Origin: Anastatus disparis
Taxonomy: Eukaryota > Arthropoda > Insecta > Hymenoptera > Eupelmidae
Direction of reading: 5' to 3'
Length of the DNA: 64,000 nt
Assembly: GCA_017163975.1 (NCBI GenBank)
Contig: JAFFSR010000347.1
Location: 7,864,001 to 7,928,000 of the forward strand
Made by a program: the position numbers and the translations under genes
Shown: piece after piece, positions 14,449 to 25,722 of the stretch
How the letters are laid out: every line of letters starts with the position of its first letter
Numbering within the stretch: the first letter of the stretch is position 1
Notes under the pieces: model-generated
Told to the model about the DNA's origin: nothing
Seen by the model: the letters and a program-made list of their open reading frames with translations, nothing else
Databases searched by the model: none

Positions 14449-15752
14449 AGGGTGTCCCATTTTAAAGAAACCACCAAGATATTTTTTATAGTTGGCATTG
14501 TATAAAAGAATTGTTTATACGAAAGTTATTTAGGACAATGGGGGCTATCTTTCTATGAAATCAGTTTTGACCTTGAGATTTATTTTTATGGTCATTTGAA
14601 AATCGGAGTGATTTTTTGAATTGGAACCCCCATTTTTAATCCCGGATTCGGAAAGAGCAAGAAATTCTACGTATAGGTAAGGTATTATGTGTGGGGTGCG
14701 GTTGACCCCTCCAAGGTCATGTAGGGGTCAAGTTTATTATTTTCTTCATCTATGCAGACGAATAATCAGGCAAGGGTGAGGTTAATAATAATAACAATAA
14801 CCCAAATAACCAAAACCCAATAACCCAATAACCAAAATAAATAAAAAAGGTCTGTTTTCTTCAAAAGACCTAATTTTTTTATTTCAGATTCGAAAAAAAG
14901 TTCAACAAAATTGTCTTGAGTTGTAGGTAATAGTAGAGGTCAAACAACAGTAAAATTAAGTTTGAACTCCATTTTGATTTTCAAAGCCAAATTAATGTAT
15001 TCGAAGCCTTCATGAGAAGAATTATTTTCCATCTTGTGGGAAAACAAATTTTTTTTTTCTGGTGTGATTCTGGACAAGCCTACAAAGTTTCATCTAAATC
15101 GTTAAATAACACTTCTTTACTATTATATATGACAGAGGTAACTCGTAAACAGCCCTTCTCAGGATAGTTTACGTGGAAATTTCTTAGTGCCTAGCGACTC
15201 AATAGGACCAGATATGCCGGATTATTCGAGAAACGATTGCCTAGATTGGTTAGATTGATTCACGTACCTAATTGTGGTAAGAACACACGTAATGAGCAAA
15301 TGTTCAGATAAACGGACTTATTTATTTGGGCTATTGGGTTTTGGTTATTTGGGTTATCGGGTTATTGAGGTTTTGGGTTATTGGGTTATTGTTATTATTA
15401 TTATTATTATTAACCTCACCCTAGCCCGATCATTCGTGTGCATAGATAAAGAAAATAATAATTTTGACCCCTACATGACCTTGGAGGGGTCAACCGTACC
15501 CCACACATGATACCTTATCTTAACGTCGAATTTCTTGCTCTTTTCGAATCTTTCCGGGATCAAAAATGGGGTTTCCAATTAAAAAAATCATTTTGACCTT
15601 CAAATGACCTTGAAAAAAAATCTTAATGTCAAAACTGATTTAATAGAAAGATAGCCCCTATTGTCCCGAATAACTTTCGTCTGAACAATTTTCTTATACA
15701 ACGCCAACTGTCGAAAATATCTCGTTGGTTTCTTTAAAATGGGACACCCTGT
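14449..15752. mobile_element. Palindromic element 2 (long-TIR, non-coding)
   Basis: About 1.3 kb with long inverted arms. The left end CAGGGTGTCCCATTTTAAAG is matched by CTTTAAAATGGGACACCCTG at the right end, and matching continues inward through the TAACCTCACCCT region. The open frame at 15274-15510 lies in the right arm and has no recognisable protein. The end GGGTGTCCCATTTTAA recurs inside the palindrome at 18.9-20.3 kb. Confidence 0.8.
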
Positions 15753-16012
15753 ATATATTGGTTTTCATATATATATTTGTTATAATACATACAACATACA
15801 TATACTAAATGTAACATTTCATCTAAACCTTTATACTCTTACAATAGGATTCTTTAGTTTATCGCTATTTCAAATTCTAAAATACAGCCTCCGCTTTAGA
15901 CGCTCACTCGTTTATTTTTATTTCGAATGTAATATGTTTAGGCGTTTTGAATTTTTTTTATAAAACATTAATTCGTAAAGCATGACTTGATACGTAGTGT
16001 ATCTTTATATGC

Positions 16013-16262
16013 AGTTAATTATTACAGGGTATCCATATATGCAGCTTATTATTACAGCACATTCCCATTTGCAGTCGATTATTACAGCGCATCCCCATAT
16101 GCAGTCGATTATTACAGAGCATCCCCATATTCAACCGATTATTACAGCGTATCCCCATATGCTGCCGATTATTACAGCGTATCCCCATATGCTGCCGATT
16201 ATTACAGCGCATCCCTATATTCAGCCGATTATTACAGCGTATCCCCATATGCAGCCGATTTG
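16013..16262. repeat. 30-bp minisatellite, ~8 copies
   Basis: Tandem units of 30 bp (GATTATTACAGCGTATCCCC plus ATATGCAGCC). Because 30 is divisible by three, several frames stay open on both strands, giving repetitive YYSASPYAAD-like peptides. This is a consequence of the period and is not evidence of a gene. Confidence 0.85.
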
Positions 16263-16439
16263 AAAAAAAAAATAGATATAAAAAAATTAAAAAATAATTC
16301 ATTTTTTGGAGTTAGATGTCTCCAATCTAAGATATTTCTGGTGTTTTATACTATTAAAAACTATTTTCTTATGTTAAATTTATTTTTATTTCATAGGGGT
16401 AACATTCAACATCGAATAAACTTTAATGGCATTTAATTA

Positions 16440-16850
16440 ATTTAGATTCTTCATATTGAACTTAATTTTGTAATATAAAGTTTATATTGTTCATTTTTTC
16501 TATCAACGCACATTTTTTTTGAAATTTTGTATCTGTTTGTAAGATATTTTTTATAAATATAACTGTAGTGAATGATTATATTTTATTGTTTAAATAAATA
16601 AATATATTATTATGAACATTCAACGCTTATTATTCACATTGCTTTCACCTGACCAGATCGCCACTAAATAAAAACATCGATTTGGTTCTTTTGAGTGTTT
16701 TAACTTTTTCAACAATCTTTGATCATAATCATTAAATCATTGTTTTGTAGATATTTGTTATAACAATTATTTTGCACTTATATAATGTTATATTAAGACT
16801 AACATTACTATTTTATTAATAATATTTCTTCATACACAATATTTCTACTA
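16440..16850. other. AT-rich intergenic DNA, nothing recognised
   Basis: No gene or structured repeat recognised between the minisatellite and the Helitron remnant. Confidence 0.4.
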
Positions 16851-16899
16851 TAAATTTTATCTTTATTTCTTAATTTATTAGGTTTTATTTTTGCATTAT

Positions 16900-18830
16900 T
16901 TAGCAATAAAACTTTTAAATTTTTCTTATTCCTAATTCTTAATAGAGTAACGTATAATTGACCATGACTAAATACTGGTATTGGTTAGTATACGCCAACA
17001 TGATTATAGGATTGTCCTTGGGATTTGTTGATTGTCATAGCAAGACCTAATCGTAAAGAAAACTGTTTACGACACATTTTAAATGGAATTTGTTTTTTGG
17101 ATAAAGATAATGTTATTCATGGTATCAAAATTAATTTTTCTGCATTTTTCCATTTAATTTCACTAGCATTCTTATTAATAGTCGTGTTCCATTACAAAAG
17201 CCGTCGTTGAAATTTAAATTTCTTAAAAGAATAATAATAGCATCAACTTTTAATTTTAATTCATGTGGCGGGAGTCCATCAGGTGTAACTGAATTAAAAA
17301 TTCTATTGGTAAAATAACATCTAAATTTTCACCATTATCATCTTTTGCAGAATCTATACTTAAGTATTCAATAGTTTGTCTTTCAATAATATCGAGTATT
17401 TTATTATTAATATTTATTACGTCATTATTCGTAGGTGCTAATATAACTTTATAATCTGAATTTATTTTCTTGTATTAATATATCATTAGGTATTCCGACT
17501 AATTCATTTTCTTCTCCATAAAGTTTGAATATTTACCTTCAACTACATTAAATAACCATTTTCTAAAATTGTTGTCATCTTTGGATACCCTGAGGTTTTG
17601 ATTTAATGTCATACAATTAACTTTTGGCCACAAATAACTATTTTTGATAGAATTTTCAATAACTTCAGTGTGACTGCCATTTTTTACAACTGGTAATGTT
17701 TGTCTGAAAACTCCTGATACAAATAATATTTACCACCAAATATTTCTTTAACATCACATAAATCTTAAAACAAACGGTCAACTGCTTCAAAAGCAGTTGA
17801 CCGCAAATTTTGATTTCATGGATATTTCATCCCATATCATTATTTGTACGTCTTTTAATTTTTAGCCTTCTATTGAATTGGATGTTACGTTGCATGTTGT
17901 AGACTCTGTGATACTCAGTGGCAATTTGAATGTAGTGCGTACTGTTTTTCCATTTTTTAATAAATTAACATCAATTTTCGTTCAAGCAATGCATAAAAAT
18001 GATGTACTTTAAAAATTTAAATAATCGATCAAAACGTTAAGTAAATAACTTTTTCTATTTCCACCTGGCCCATCAATGAAAATGAAATTGTTTTTCTTTT
18101 TTCTTAAACATTCTAAAATGTTATTGTAAATTTTTTGTTGATCTTTTAATGTATTGACTTTGATTTATAAATCATTTAACATATCATATTTTTTCCACAG
18201 AAAATTCTGTTGTATCGATAGATGTTCATAAATCATCTATATGAGTTTATATATCTGGTAAATTAAAATCACTTAAATAATATCCATTAATTTGTAAATT
18301 TTCTTCAATAATATTTAATGCTATATTTTTACCTACAATTTTTTCATATTTTGAACGATAAAAAAAATACTTATATTTTTCATATAATCTTCTAGCTTTA
18401 ATAGGATTATGAAATATACAAATAAATGCAAATAATTTACAAAGAGCAAAAGAAAACTGTATTTGAGATGCTTCTTCTAGGCATCGATCCCACTCGTCAT
18501 CTTCATTAACCAAATGTTTGGCTTCAGCAGCCTCGAAAAAGTACGTAAATCTTGGAATGAAGCTGTACCTTTGACGTGTAAGAGCAATATTCTTATAAAA
18601 TATCTTTGACGATCTTTTGGATTCATCTTTTGAATCATCAAATTAGTGTATCTGTTAATTTGGATGTATAAATTTTTTTTGATTAACTTTTGTATAAACA
18701 TCTCTTGAAAAGTATCTTCAAAACAAAACTGGTGGTCTTGAATTCTACTTCATCATTTTGTCTATAACAAACTCCAAATCTATGTACAAAACTAAAATTA
18801 GCGCAATTGAGCAAATGGTAAAATTCTACG
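16900..18830 (-). pseudogene. Helitron Rep-helicase remnant (Pif1-like helicase domain)
   Basis: Read on the minus strand, fragments in several frames assemble the order of a Helitron Pif1-family helicase. A fragment with EWDRCLEEASQ and LFAFICIFHNP lies at 18247-18513. A Walker A-like DGPGGNRKS, with R where T is usual, is near 18040-18080. A segment rich in helicase-core residues spans 17500-17710. DGLPPHELKLKVDA and LLRNLNFNDGFCNGTRL follow near 17170-17280. C-terminal MTINKSQGQSYNHVGVY and HGQLYV lie near 16950-17040. Helitrons replicate by rolling circle with this helicase. Frameshifts and stops are frequent, so this copy is dead. No Rep HUH motif or terminal CTRR hairpin was identified. 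Confidence 0.85.
17776..17804. repeat. Perfect short inverted repeat inside the Helitron remnant
   Basis: CGGTCAACTGCTT followed by CAA and the exact complement AAGCAGTTGACCG, giving a 13-bp stem and 3-nt loop. It interrupts the helicase reading frame. Confidence 0.7.
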
Positions 18831-18899
18831 AAAATACAATTATATTATGCGATTCTAGATGAATTTAAAAATGATATTCCTCTTCAGATTTTCATGTTG

Positions 18900-20320
18900 G
18901 TCTGGAACAAGCTTCAAATGCGATGGGAAATAGTTTCTTACGAAAATCGATTAAAGAACTCTTAAATATCATAAATCTTAAATATTAACTAGATCTATTC
19001 GGCCGTTTAAAAAAAAGTCGCTTTAAAAATTTTATTTTTTATTAGTTTATGGCAATACGTATCGCACATATCCTAATTAAACAATAGTAAATAAATGCGC
19101 ATTATATGGATTTAAAACACAAGGAATTGATGTCCTGTTGATAAGGAAACCGAAGGGAGACGAATCGATATTGAAAAATTAAAATGAAAAAATTCTAAGT
19201 TTTTTTACTAACGATAAATAAATATTTTGCACCTACTCGTGTCAAATTAAATGTAAATATTAGGGGAAAAAAATTATTGTTATTTGCAGCATGAATTTGG
19301 TGTAGGCCCATATTGAATGTTATTAGCTGTACTTGGGAAAGACAAGAGTGAGAATAGCTTTTGACGAAGATTTCGTAGAAAATTATTCCTCCACAGTCCA
19401 GTAGGAGGACCTCACTCGGTCGAAGGCTATAGAGGGTGTCCTATTTTAATGTGTCACCCCTGATACCTTTTCAGATATGCAATTTCATGAAAAACTTTTC
19501 AGACAAAAGTTGTAGAACTTGGAGGGGCCATCTAAAAATGACCTTGTCATTGACCTTGAAAAGCATTTTCAAGTTCAAATCAAGGTCATGTTTGGTTTTT
19601 TTTAATGAAAGTACATTATTTTTATTTCATAGTCGGATTCTTTGAAAAAAAATACGTATCTTATATATGAAATATTTTTTTTTTAAATATCTTCGAAAAA
19701 AATATTTAGTGTCTAGAACATTTATCGTGAAATTGTATATTTGAAAAGATATCAGGGGTGATACATTAAAATGGGACATACTCTATAGTCCCCGACCGAG
19801 TGAGGTTCTCCTACTGGACTGTAGGAGAATGATTTTCTACGAAATCTTCGTCAAAAGCTATTTCCACTCTTGCCTTTCCCAAGTTCAGTTAATTGCATTC
19901 GATATAGGCCCACACCAAATTTATGCTGCAAAAAAATAATTTTTTTTTCTTAATATTCACATTTAATTTGACACGAATAGGTGCAAAATATTTCTTTATC
20001 ATTATTAAAAAATATTGAAATTTTTTCATTTTAATTTTTAATACCGATTCGTTTCTGTTCGATTTCCTTATCTACAGGACATTAATTCATTGTGTTTTAA
20101 ATCCATATAATGCGCATTTATTTACTATTGTCATTTAATTATGATATGTGCGATACGTATTACCATAAACCAATGAAAAATAAAATTTTTGAAGCGACTT
20201 TTTTTAAAATCGGCCGAATAGATTTAGTTAATATTCAAGATTTATGCTATTTAAGAGTTCTTCAATTGATTTTTCCAAGAAATTATTTTCCATCGCACTT
20301 GTAGCTTGTTCCGAACAAAC
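18900..20320. mobile_element. Palindromic element 3 (1.4 kb foldback)
   Basis: Arms of about 700 bp. The left outer end GGAACAAGCTTCAAATGCGA pairs with the right outer end TCGCACTTGTAGCTTGTTCC. Farther in, GCGATACGTATT pairs across the element, and near the centre GGGTGTCCTATTTTAATGTG pairs with CATTAAAATGGGACATACTC. No transposase frame is present; the frames at 19436 and 20110 lie in the arms. It sits directly against the Helitron fragment. Confidence 0.8.
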
Positions 20321-20494
20321 GTGATATTATTAAGTTTTTAAAAAAATATGTATAACAGTGCGAAAATAAAGAATAAAAAATCAATTTTTTTTTCAATTCC
20401 AAGTTTGACTTTCCATTTATTTGGTTTATTTTTCTACGATGCAGCGTCTCGTACACTGTAAAAAATAATAGCGGAAAATCACGTCGTTAGTCGA

Positions 20495-20680
20495 TGATTT
20501 CAATGCGACCATGCACCGTCGAGGTTATTTAACTTCGTTCAACAGCGACACTTTAACGGGCTTTGCGTGATTTCACGTAAACTGAACACGAGATTTTTAG
20601 GTTAAATCAGTTAGATGTCGCACTTCAACGATGTTTAATAATATCGACGGTGCATGGTCGCATTGAAATCTTCGTGTAGC
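20495..20680. mobile_element. Small inverted-repeat element (MITE-like)
   Basis: GATTTCAATGCGACCATGCA and CCGTCGA at the left are matched in reverse complement by TCGACGG and TGCATGGTCGCATTGAAATC at the right. The spacer of about 120 bp is non-coding. Confidence 0.65.
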
Positions 20681-20699
20681 AAAAATATTTAAAAAAAAG

Positions 20700-21131
20700 T
20701 AAATTAAAGGTATTCATCTTCGCTTTAATATCATATAAGTGCGAAATATTTAACTATACGATAAGGCCATTAAAAACTCAAATATATTGAATTTTAGGTA
20801 CATTTTTGTAATTTTTCATCCACATTTTGACTTTGCAGCTATCCCAAAAAAACTTTTTACGTCTGAATAGAGTTTTAATAGCTTACATATAAGCATAGTC
20901 AACTATTTAAACAGTTCGGTGAAGATTAAAAAATGTTAGGGGTGTCAAATAAATGACAACATTAAAAAGTAGGAACAGAAATTTTAAAAAATGGTTCTTT
21001 GACAGGCGTGGGTGGTCACACTCTATTCAAGAGCGATGTATCAATATATTTCTTAGTTTTTAGTGACACATTAATGATTTAAGGGTTGGGAGCAAGGTTT
21101 TTCCAACTTTGGGAAATAAGGTATACCCTAA

Positions 21132-21195
<64 letters not shown>

Positions 21196-21455
21196 GTGGT
21201 CGTTATTTCCCGAATTGCTTAAAACCTTGTTCCTAAATATTATATCGATTTCTTAACACTAAAAACTAAGAAAATCACTCGAAAACCTCCTTGGAATGGC
21301 GATTTGACCCTTCCAGTACCCAAAAAATTTAGTTCTTTCGTTTTTTTCGTATTTTGCGGATTCCTGCTAACTACTGACTAAAAAAAATTTTTCCATATCC
21401 GTTTCTTTTATAAATTATCAGGATTTACATTAATTACTTTTTTTTAAATTGATAT
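20700..21455. other. AT-rich DNA with a (TA)n tract
   Basis: Non-coding. A (TA)n microsatellite spans about 21135-21190. No gene is recognised. Confidence 0.5.
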
Positions 21456-21459
21456 AGTA

Positions 21460-21890
21460 TTACTTTTCACAACGGTACCAATTCCAGACACAATAAACAT
21501 CATAAAAAACATCCTGAATCTACCTCCGCACCTCTTACCTCTAATAGAACACTGCCTTACCAACACGTATTTTCCATTCAACCAACAATTTTACGAACAT
21601 ACAACAGGAACAGCGATAGGCTCTCCAATATTACCAATCATTGCCAATTTATTTATGGAAACTCAAGCCCTAAATACAACTCCTGAAAAACCTTCGCTTT
21701 TGTTGAGATACGTGGACGACGATACCTATGTCATCTGGCCACACGGTAAAGATGAACTTTACAAATTCCTAGAACACTTGAATCAACAACATCCCAATAT
21801 TAAATTCACTATGGATATAGAACAAAATAGCAAACTCCCTTTCCTTGCTGTTTGAGTCTACAAAAAATCCAACACCTTAGGACACGATGT
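21460..21890 (+). pseudogene. Penelope-like element, reverse transcriptase part
   Basis: The frame shows the Penelope-type RT fingers/palm: FNQQFYEHTTGTAIGSP and PIIANLFME (motif B region), then LLRYVDDDTYVIWPHG, the catalytic YVDD box (motif C, with one extra D), and IKFTMDIEQNSKLPFLAV. Penelope-like RTs are related to telomerase and prime at broken ends. The frame ends at 21855 with a stop after FLAV, and homology continues a little further before a LINE insertion. The N-terminal RT is missing, so the copy is 5'-truncated and dead. Confidence 0.85.
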
Positions 21891-21894
21891 ATAT

Positions 21895-23040
21895 TAGATT
21901 AAAAATTAGATTAGATATTGTTTATTTTGTATTATAATTACAAAAAAGCGTGTAAAATTACAAATAAAGTTAAAAAAATACATTAAATACTTTAAATAGC
22001 CTTGCATACATAAAATCAAAATAGTACAGTATGATATCACAGTCATAAAACATAATAGAGATAATAATACTGTAATAGTAAGTCAATAAATTAAATAAAA
22101 GTGATATCACAGATAACACGAATAAATACATGCAAAAAGTATAAATAATATAGTTAAAAATCAGTCTCAATATCTATCAGTCAAAAGAAATATATAAAAT
22201 CAAGCGTGTAAAGAGCGCAGTCGAAATATCAGCAGTATACAGTAAGTTAAAATCACAGCAAAGTTGAATGTACAGTAATATACAAGTAAATCTGATAAAA
22301 ATATAATCATTCACTCTATGCACACACATCCTACATTCACGCCAATAAATACAATCATGCCTTAAATCTATAAAGGGTACATCACATAATAAATTAACAC
22401 ATATGATATAGTCCGAAAATAATACTGTTTAATCGAGGTCGAGTAAAAACCTCCTCAGAGCGGCTATAAACCTGCTGATTGATGGAAGATTTTTAATATC
22501 AGCAGGTAGGGAGTTCCAAAAATGCGCACCTTGAACTTGAAAGGAATTTCTTCCAGTCTCAGTGCGCATGAAGGGCACCGCAAGATCTTTAATCTCACCC
22601 CTAGTGGTCGCTCTGGGTATATATCTAGTGAAGAGACCCACTAGATATTCGGGAGTATTCATACGTACGATTTTGTACATAAGTACACCCATAAAATACT
22701 GTCTCCTCGAATCAGTACGTAGCCAACTCAAAGCATGTCTATGGGGAGAGATGTGATCACCCATCCTCACGCCTAACACATATCTCACACATGAATTTTG
22801 CATTGTCTGTAGCCGTCTTCGTAACTCCTGCGAAGCATCGAGCAAAACCACTGAGCAGTAATCAAGATGTGGGAACAGCAGGGCGGTTGCGATCTGCTTA
22901 CGCAGAGCCTCAGTGGTGTACCGACGGAAAAACCGCAGGCTATAAATCACTCTATTAAATTTTTTAGTCAACACATTAATATGCGGTTCTCACGACAGTT
23001 TAGAGTCGAGTACAACACCGTATATACAGGAAATCTACGC
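21895..23040 (-). mobile_element. 5'-truncated LINE inserted in the Penelope element
   Basis: Minus-strand insertion of about 1.15 kb. It contains the C-terminal end of a non-LTR RT protein and a 3' UTR of roughly 530 bp. It separates the RT part (to 21890) from the GIY-YIG part (from 23040) of the Penelope element, so it is the younger insertion. Exact target-site duplications were not resolved by eye. Confidence 0.75.
22429..23040 (-). pseudogene. C-terminal fragment of a non-LTR retrotransposon RT protein
   Basis: A 181-residue frame from 22974 to 22429 shows the thumb and C-terminal domain typical of Jockey/CR1-like LINE ORF2 proteins: LFPHLDYCSVV, LQTMQNSCVRYVLG, HRHALSWLRTDSRRQYFMG, and FWNSLPADIKNLPS before the C terminus. 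The same frame extends upstream through an in-frame TGA (22990-22992), which replaces a tryptophan expected in this context, into GVVLDSKLS. The catalytic RT core is absent through 5' truncation. No function is expected. Confidence 0.85.
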
Positions 23041-23760
23041 ACACTAACAGATACTTAAACGCCTCCTATCACCATCACCCTCCCCAAAAACTTTCAGTCA
23101 TTAACTCTATCATATATAGAGCACTTCATATTCCTGATCAAGCTCACATTGAACAGGAACTTGACAAAGTAAAACAAGCCCTAACACACAACGGTTATAC
23201 ACTGAGACATATTGAACAAACAATTAAAAACCAAAGCTCTTAAATTTCCAATACAAATATTTAACAAAAAGAAAAAAACTCATGTTAACATAGCCACACT
23301 ACCATATATACAAGGCGTCACAGAATAGATCGGGCGAATACTAAATGAACACAACATCCGTACTATATATAAACCTCTAACAAAAATAGGACAAATTTTC
23401 CACAACCCTAAAGACAAAAAACCTTCGTTACACACTGCCTGTGTTTACAAAATACCTCGCTCCTGTGGAAAAGTCTACATAGGAGAAACTGGAAGTACAA
23501 TCTACCAAAGACTCAAAGAACACAGCAGCAAGGTAAAATTGGAACACTTCACACAATCAGCATTAGCAGAACACCACATTGAAACCAGCAACCAAATACA
23601 CTTCGACCACACAACTATCCTATCCAAAAGAAACTCTTATTTTTCAAGAAAACACCGAGAAACCATAGAAATACTAAAACATCCAAATAATCTAAACAGA
23701 GATAACGGCTAATTCCTGAACCCAATATGGCAACCTCTGTCCTCAAAGGCAAATCACCGG
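23040..23760 (+). pseudogene. Penelope-like element, GIY-YIG endonuclease part
   Basis: Downstream of the LINE, Penelope homology resumes with THTNRYLN and INSIIYRALHIPDQAHIEQE. The C-terminal endonuclease follows: ACVYKIPRSCGKVYIGETGS (the GIY-YIG core in the form VYKI...VYIGETG), then YQRLKEHSS and ALAEHHIET. GIY-YIG nicks target DNA for element integration. Several frameshifts and stops (for example after YIQGVTE) show decay. Confidence 0.85.
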
Positions 23761-23862
23761 TAACCATTCAACCAGAATACTCATAACTATTCAACCGAAA
23801 AACCCCGCCCAAAATTATGCCCCCTATATATAGTGATTAGATAGTCTGAACCATCAGATTTA

Positions 23863-23912
23863 GGCTCACCCTAATGAAGTGGACTGCAATGTTCACGAAA
23901 CGTCGGTATCCC
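23863..23912 (+). ncRNA. Hammerhead ribozyme-like motif of the Penelope element
   Basis: Order of parts: ACC (stem I 5'), CTAATGA (core CUGAUGA with one change), GTGGAC-loop-GTTCAC (stem II), GAAA, a minimal stem III, then GTC at the cleavage site and GGT (stem I 3'). Penelope-like elements are known to carry hammerhead ribozymes with very short stem III. The core substitution probably weakens or abolishes self-cleavage here. Confidence 0.6.
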
Positions 23913-24210
23913 AACCACAAATTACACGGTTGAAATCCGAATAAAAACCTTCTAACAATGTCTAGCATTCACCGTGAAAGCTTCAAATCCAAACGAGTCG
24001 TATTGACCAATCAGAGAGCTTTAGATCCACCTCGTTTGCAAAACAGTTACAGAATATGGCCTTTAGTTATAGTTTTAAAACCCGTTTTACCATTAAAACA
24101 TTGTTTGAGATACCAATCCAATTCTAGAACATATACAAGGAAAAAAGTAAGTTGCTTCAAATCGTGAGTGGAACAAATTTTGCTCTTTCCTTATGGTAGG
24201 AGGCTATGAG

Positions 24211-24288
24211 TAACAATAACTTAACACCAGAGCAATTTCTACTCCACCGTAAAGTAGAAATTACTCTGGTGTTAAGATATTGTTACTT
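24211..24288. repeat. 78-bp foldback hairpin
   Basis: GTAACAATAACTTAACACCA and GAGCAATTTCTACT pair with AGTAGAAATTACTC and TGGTGTTAAGATATTGTTAC around a short loop, with two mismatches in a stem of about 34 bp. It resembles a tiny MITE. Confidence 0.7.
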
Positions 24289-24429
24289 ACAAAAAATGCA
24301 AAAATAAAAATAACGTTGCAAAGAGGCGTCACTGGTAAATTCTTGGAAGTATAACTCTTTCAGTTCCTCCTCTTTATGTTCAAAAACCTTTATATGCATT
24401 TAAAAATTCCTTTCTAAACAATATTATCA

Positions 24430-24645
24430 ATATTATTTTCCTTGTTTAGAGCATTTTCAATAAATAAATTTTGTGGATTTTTGCATCTTGATAACGCGAC
24501 ATATAATTGACCATGCGATAACGGTCTTCGAATATATAAACCAAGTGTATTAAAACTTTTGCCTTGCGATTTCTTAATTGTAATTGCGAAAGCTAGTACC
24601 AGTGGAAATTGTTTGCGATGTTATATGAATAGTAAATTAGAAGAC
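24430..24645 (-). pseudogene. Second Helitron helicase C-terminal fragment
   Basis: One minus-strand frame reads [19 protein letters not shown], then [20 protein letters not shown] and CKNP. These are the last two motifs of the Pif1-like helicase of Helitrons (TINKSQG-type motif V/VI region and [10 protein letters not shown]). The fragment is less decayed than the 16.9-18.8 kb remnant and differs in sequence, so it comes from another copy. Confidence 0.8.
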
Positions 24646-25168
24646 TCCAGAATTTAATGATATTTGAGGTAAGTAGTATATGGACTGGTATAGCGAGACA
24701 TATCGATTTTTTTGCACCTGTCTCTCTCCCCCATTGTTTCGCTCCCCCTGTCTCGACCCCTTGTCTCGCTCCCCTTTACATGTCTGGCAGGTATAAAGGG
24801 GTTGTATAATCGTGAATTGATTTGACCCACTTTCCCCTCCCCCCCCTGTGTGGATGAATAAGGTGTCCTCTCTCCCGCACCTGTCTGAGGGTGTTATAGT
24901 TTCTATGGTGACCTTGAAACCCTTAATGATTTGCATCTTCTGTCTTTTTTCTTCACAGCCGTAAGTATAGTATATATGTATGTGTGTATGTGTATATTTT
25001 TTAATGTGAGTAACATTATAAAAATTAAATAAATAAGTAATTAAAAATCATATAACATTGTCATGAAAAATACTAATATAAAAAATATATTTTATAATAT
25101 TAAAGGTCTGAATGTTATATAGTACTTTTTAACTATTAATTGTTATTTCTTACGTATAAACTTTTGTT

Positions 25169-25184
25169 GGTCCTAAAAAGGACC
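25169..25184 (-). terminator. Histone-type 3' stem-loop after the MGQ gene
   Basis: On the minus strand the sequence is GGTCCTTTTTAGGACC followed by AACA: a perfect 6-bp stem and a 4-nt T loop, the geometry of the replication-dependent histone mRNA 3' stem-loop. It lies 31 nt after the stop codon of the MGQ frame. Confidence 0.6.
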
Positions 25185-25214
25185 GTATGTAAGTATATGA
25201 ATTTTTTTTTTAAA

Positions 25215-25376
25215 TTAAAATTTTTTGTATCCTTTTCTTTCAGGAATAGAATAAGTGTTTGTTGAGAATTTATCAGAATATTGTTTCCAGGTTGATGATG
25301 ATTGATTTTCCTTCTTTTTCTTATCGTCACCTTGTACTAAAGGTGTTTTAGCGGTGTTGGAACTATTTTGACCCAT
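25215..25376 (-). CDS. Small MGQ protein (putative N-myristoylated), 53 aa
   Basis: The chosen start is the ATG giving MGQNSS, because Gly2 followed by Ser5/Ser6 suits N-myristoylation; an earlier in-frame ATG would bury the glycine. Layout: MGQNSS, TPLVQGDDKKKK (basic patch), then STWKQYSDKF. The same order (MGQ, TPL, a DKK basic patch, TW-x2-Y-x2-KY) appears in the small protein at 62675-62836 of the big element, so the two are probably homologous. No further function is recognised. A histone-type stem-loop follows. Confidence 0.55.
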   Translation of the reverse strand: MGQNSSNTAKTPLVQGDDKKKKENQSSSTWKQYSDKFSTNTYSIPERKGYKKF

Positions 25377-25468
25377 AGTGTTAAACGCGTGATATACAGA
25401 TATGATAAGAGACAAATTATTTATTGTAAAAAGTTATTATTTAAATGAATATTTTCATTTGTGTTATT

Positions 25469-25597
25469 TTATTTATTATGTTTTTGAGAACGTTCAAATT
25501 TTACTGTTTCATTTTTATAATGTTCCTTAAATTTTTCTCTTTTTATAGCACTGTCTGTAGAACGTAATGAAGCGATCTTACCTGTGCATTGCCCCAT
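25469..25597 (-). CDS. Very small MGQC protein, 42 aa
   Basis: An ATG frame beginning MGQCTGKIASLRST and ending ERSQKHNK before TAA. Gly2 and Cys4 give the classic dual acylation pattern (myristoyl plus palmitoyl), and the rest is highly charged. A TATA-like TATAAAAG on the minus strand lies about 60 nt upstream. It sits just upstream of the second MGQ frame on the same strand. A possible splice donor (GGTAAG) just after codon 5 means the first codons could instead be a leader exon. Short length keeps confidence modest. Confidence 0.4.
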   Translation of the reverse strand: MGQCTGKIASLRSTDSAIKREKFKEHYKNETVKFERSQKHNK

Positions 25598-25649
25598 GTC
25601 TGTTTCGAGCAATCGTTATGAAATAAATGAAGAATTATTGGGAAGGGTG

Positions 25650-25660
25650 GTTGCTTTTAT
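25650..25660 (-). promoter_or_regulatory. TATA box of the MGQ cluster
   Basis: Minus strand AACTATAAAAGC, about 55-60 nt upstream of the MGQC start codon. The same spacing is seen for most genes of the 38-64 kb element. Confidence 0.45.
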
Positions 25661-25722
25661 AGTTAAAAAAAAAACAAGTCATTTACACAATTAAAGCAAT
25701 TTATTAATATTAACATATATTT

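Noticed and set aside
16013..16262. CRISPR-like regular repeats
   Set aside because: Units are directly contiguous with no unique spacers, in a eukaryotic sequence; a plain minisatellite.
15987..16436. A 149-codon frame with YYSASPYAAD repeats
   Set aside because: It comes from a 30-bp minisatellite, which keeps several frames open on both strands. No start context or conserved domain.
17025..17210. A 61-codon plus frame
   Set aside because: Antisense to the Helitron helicase remnant, whose minus-strand motifs explain the region.
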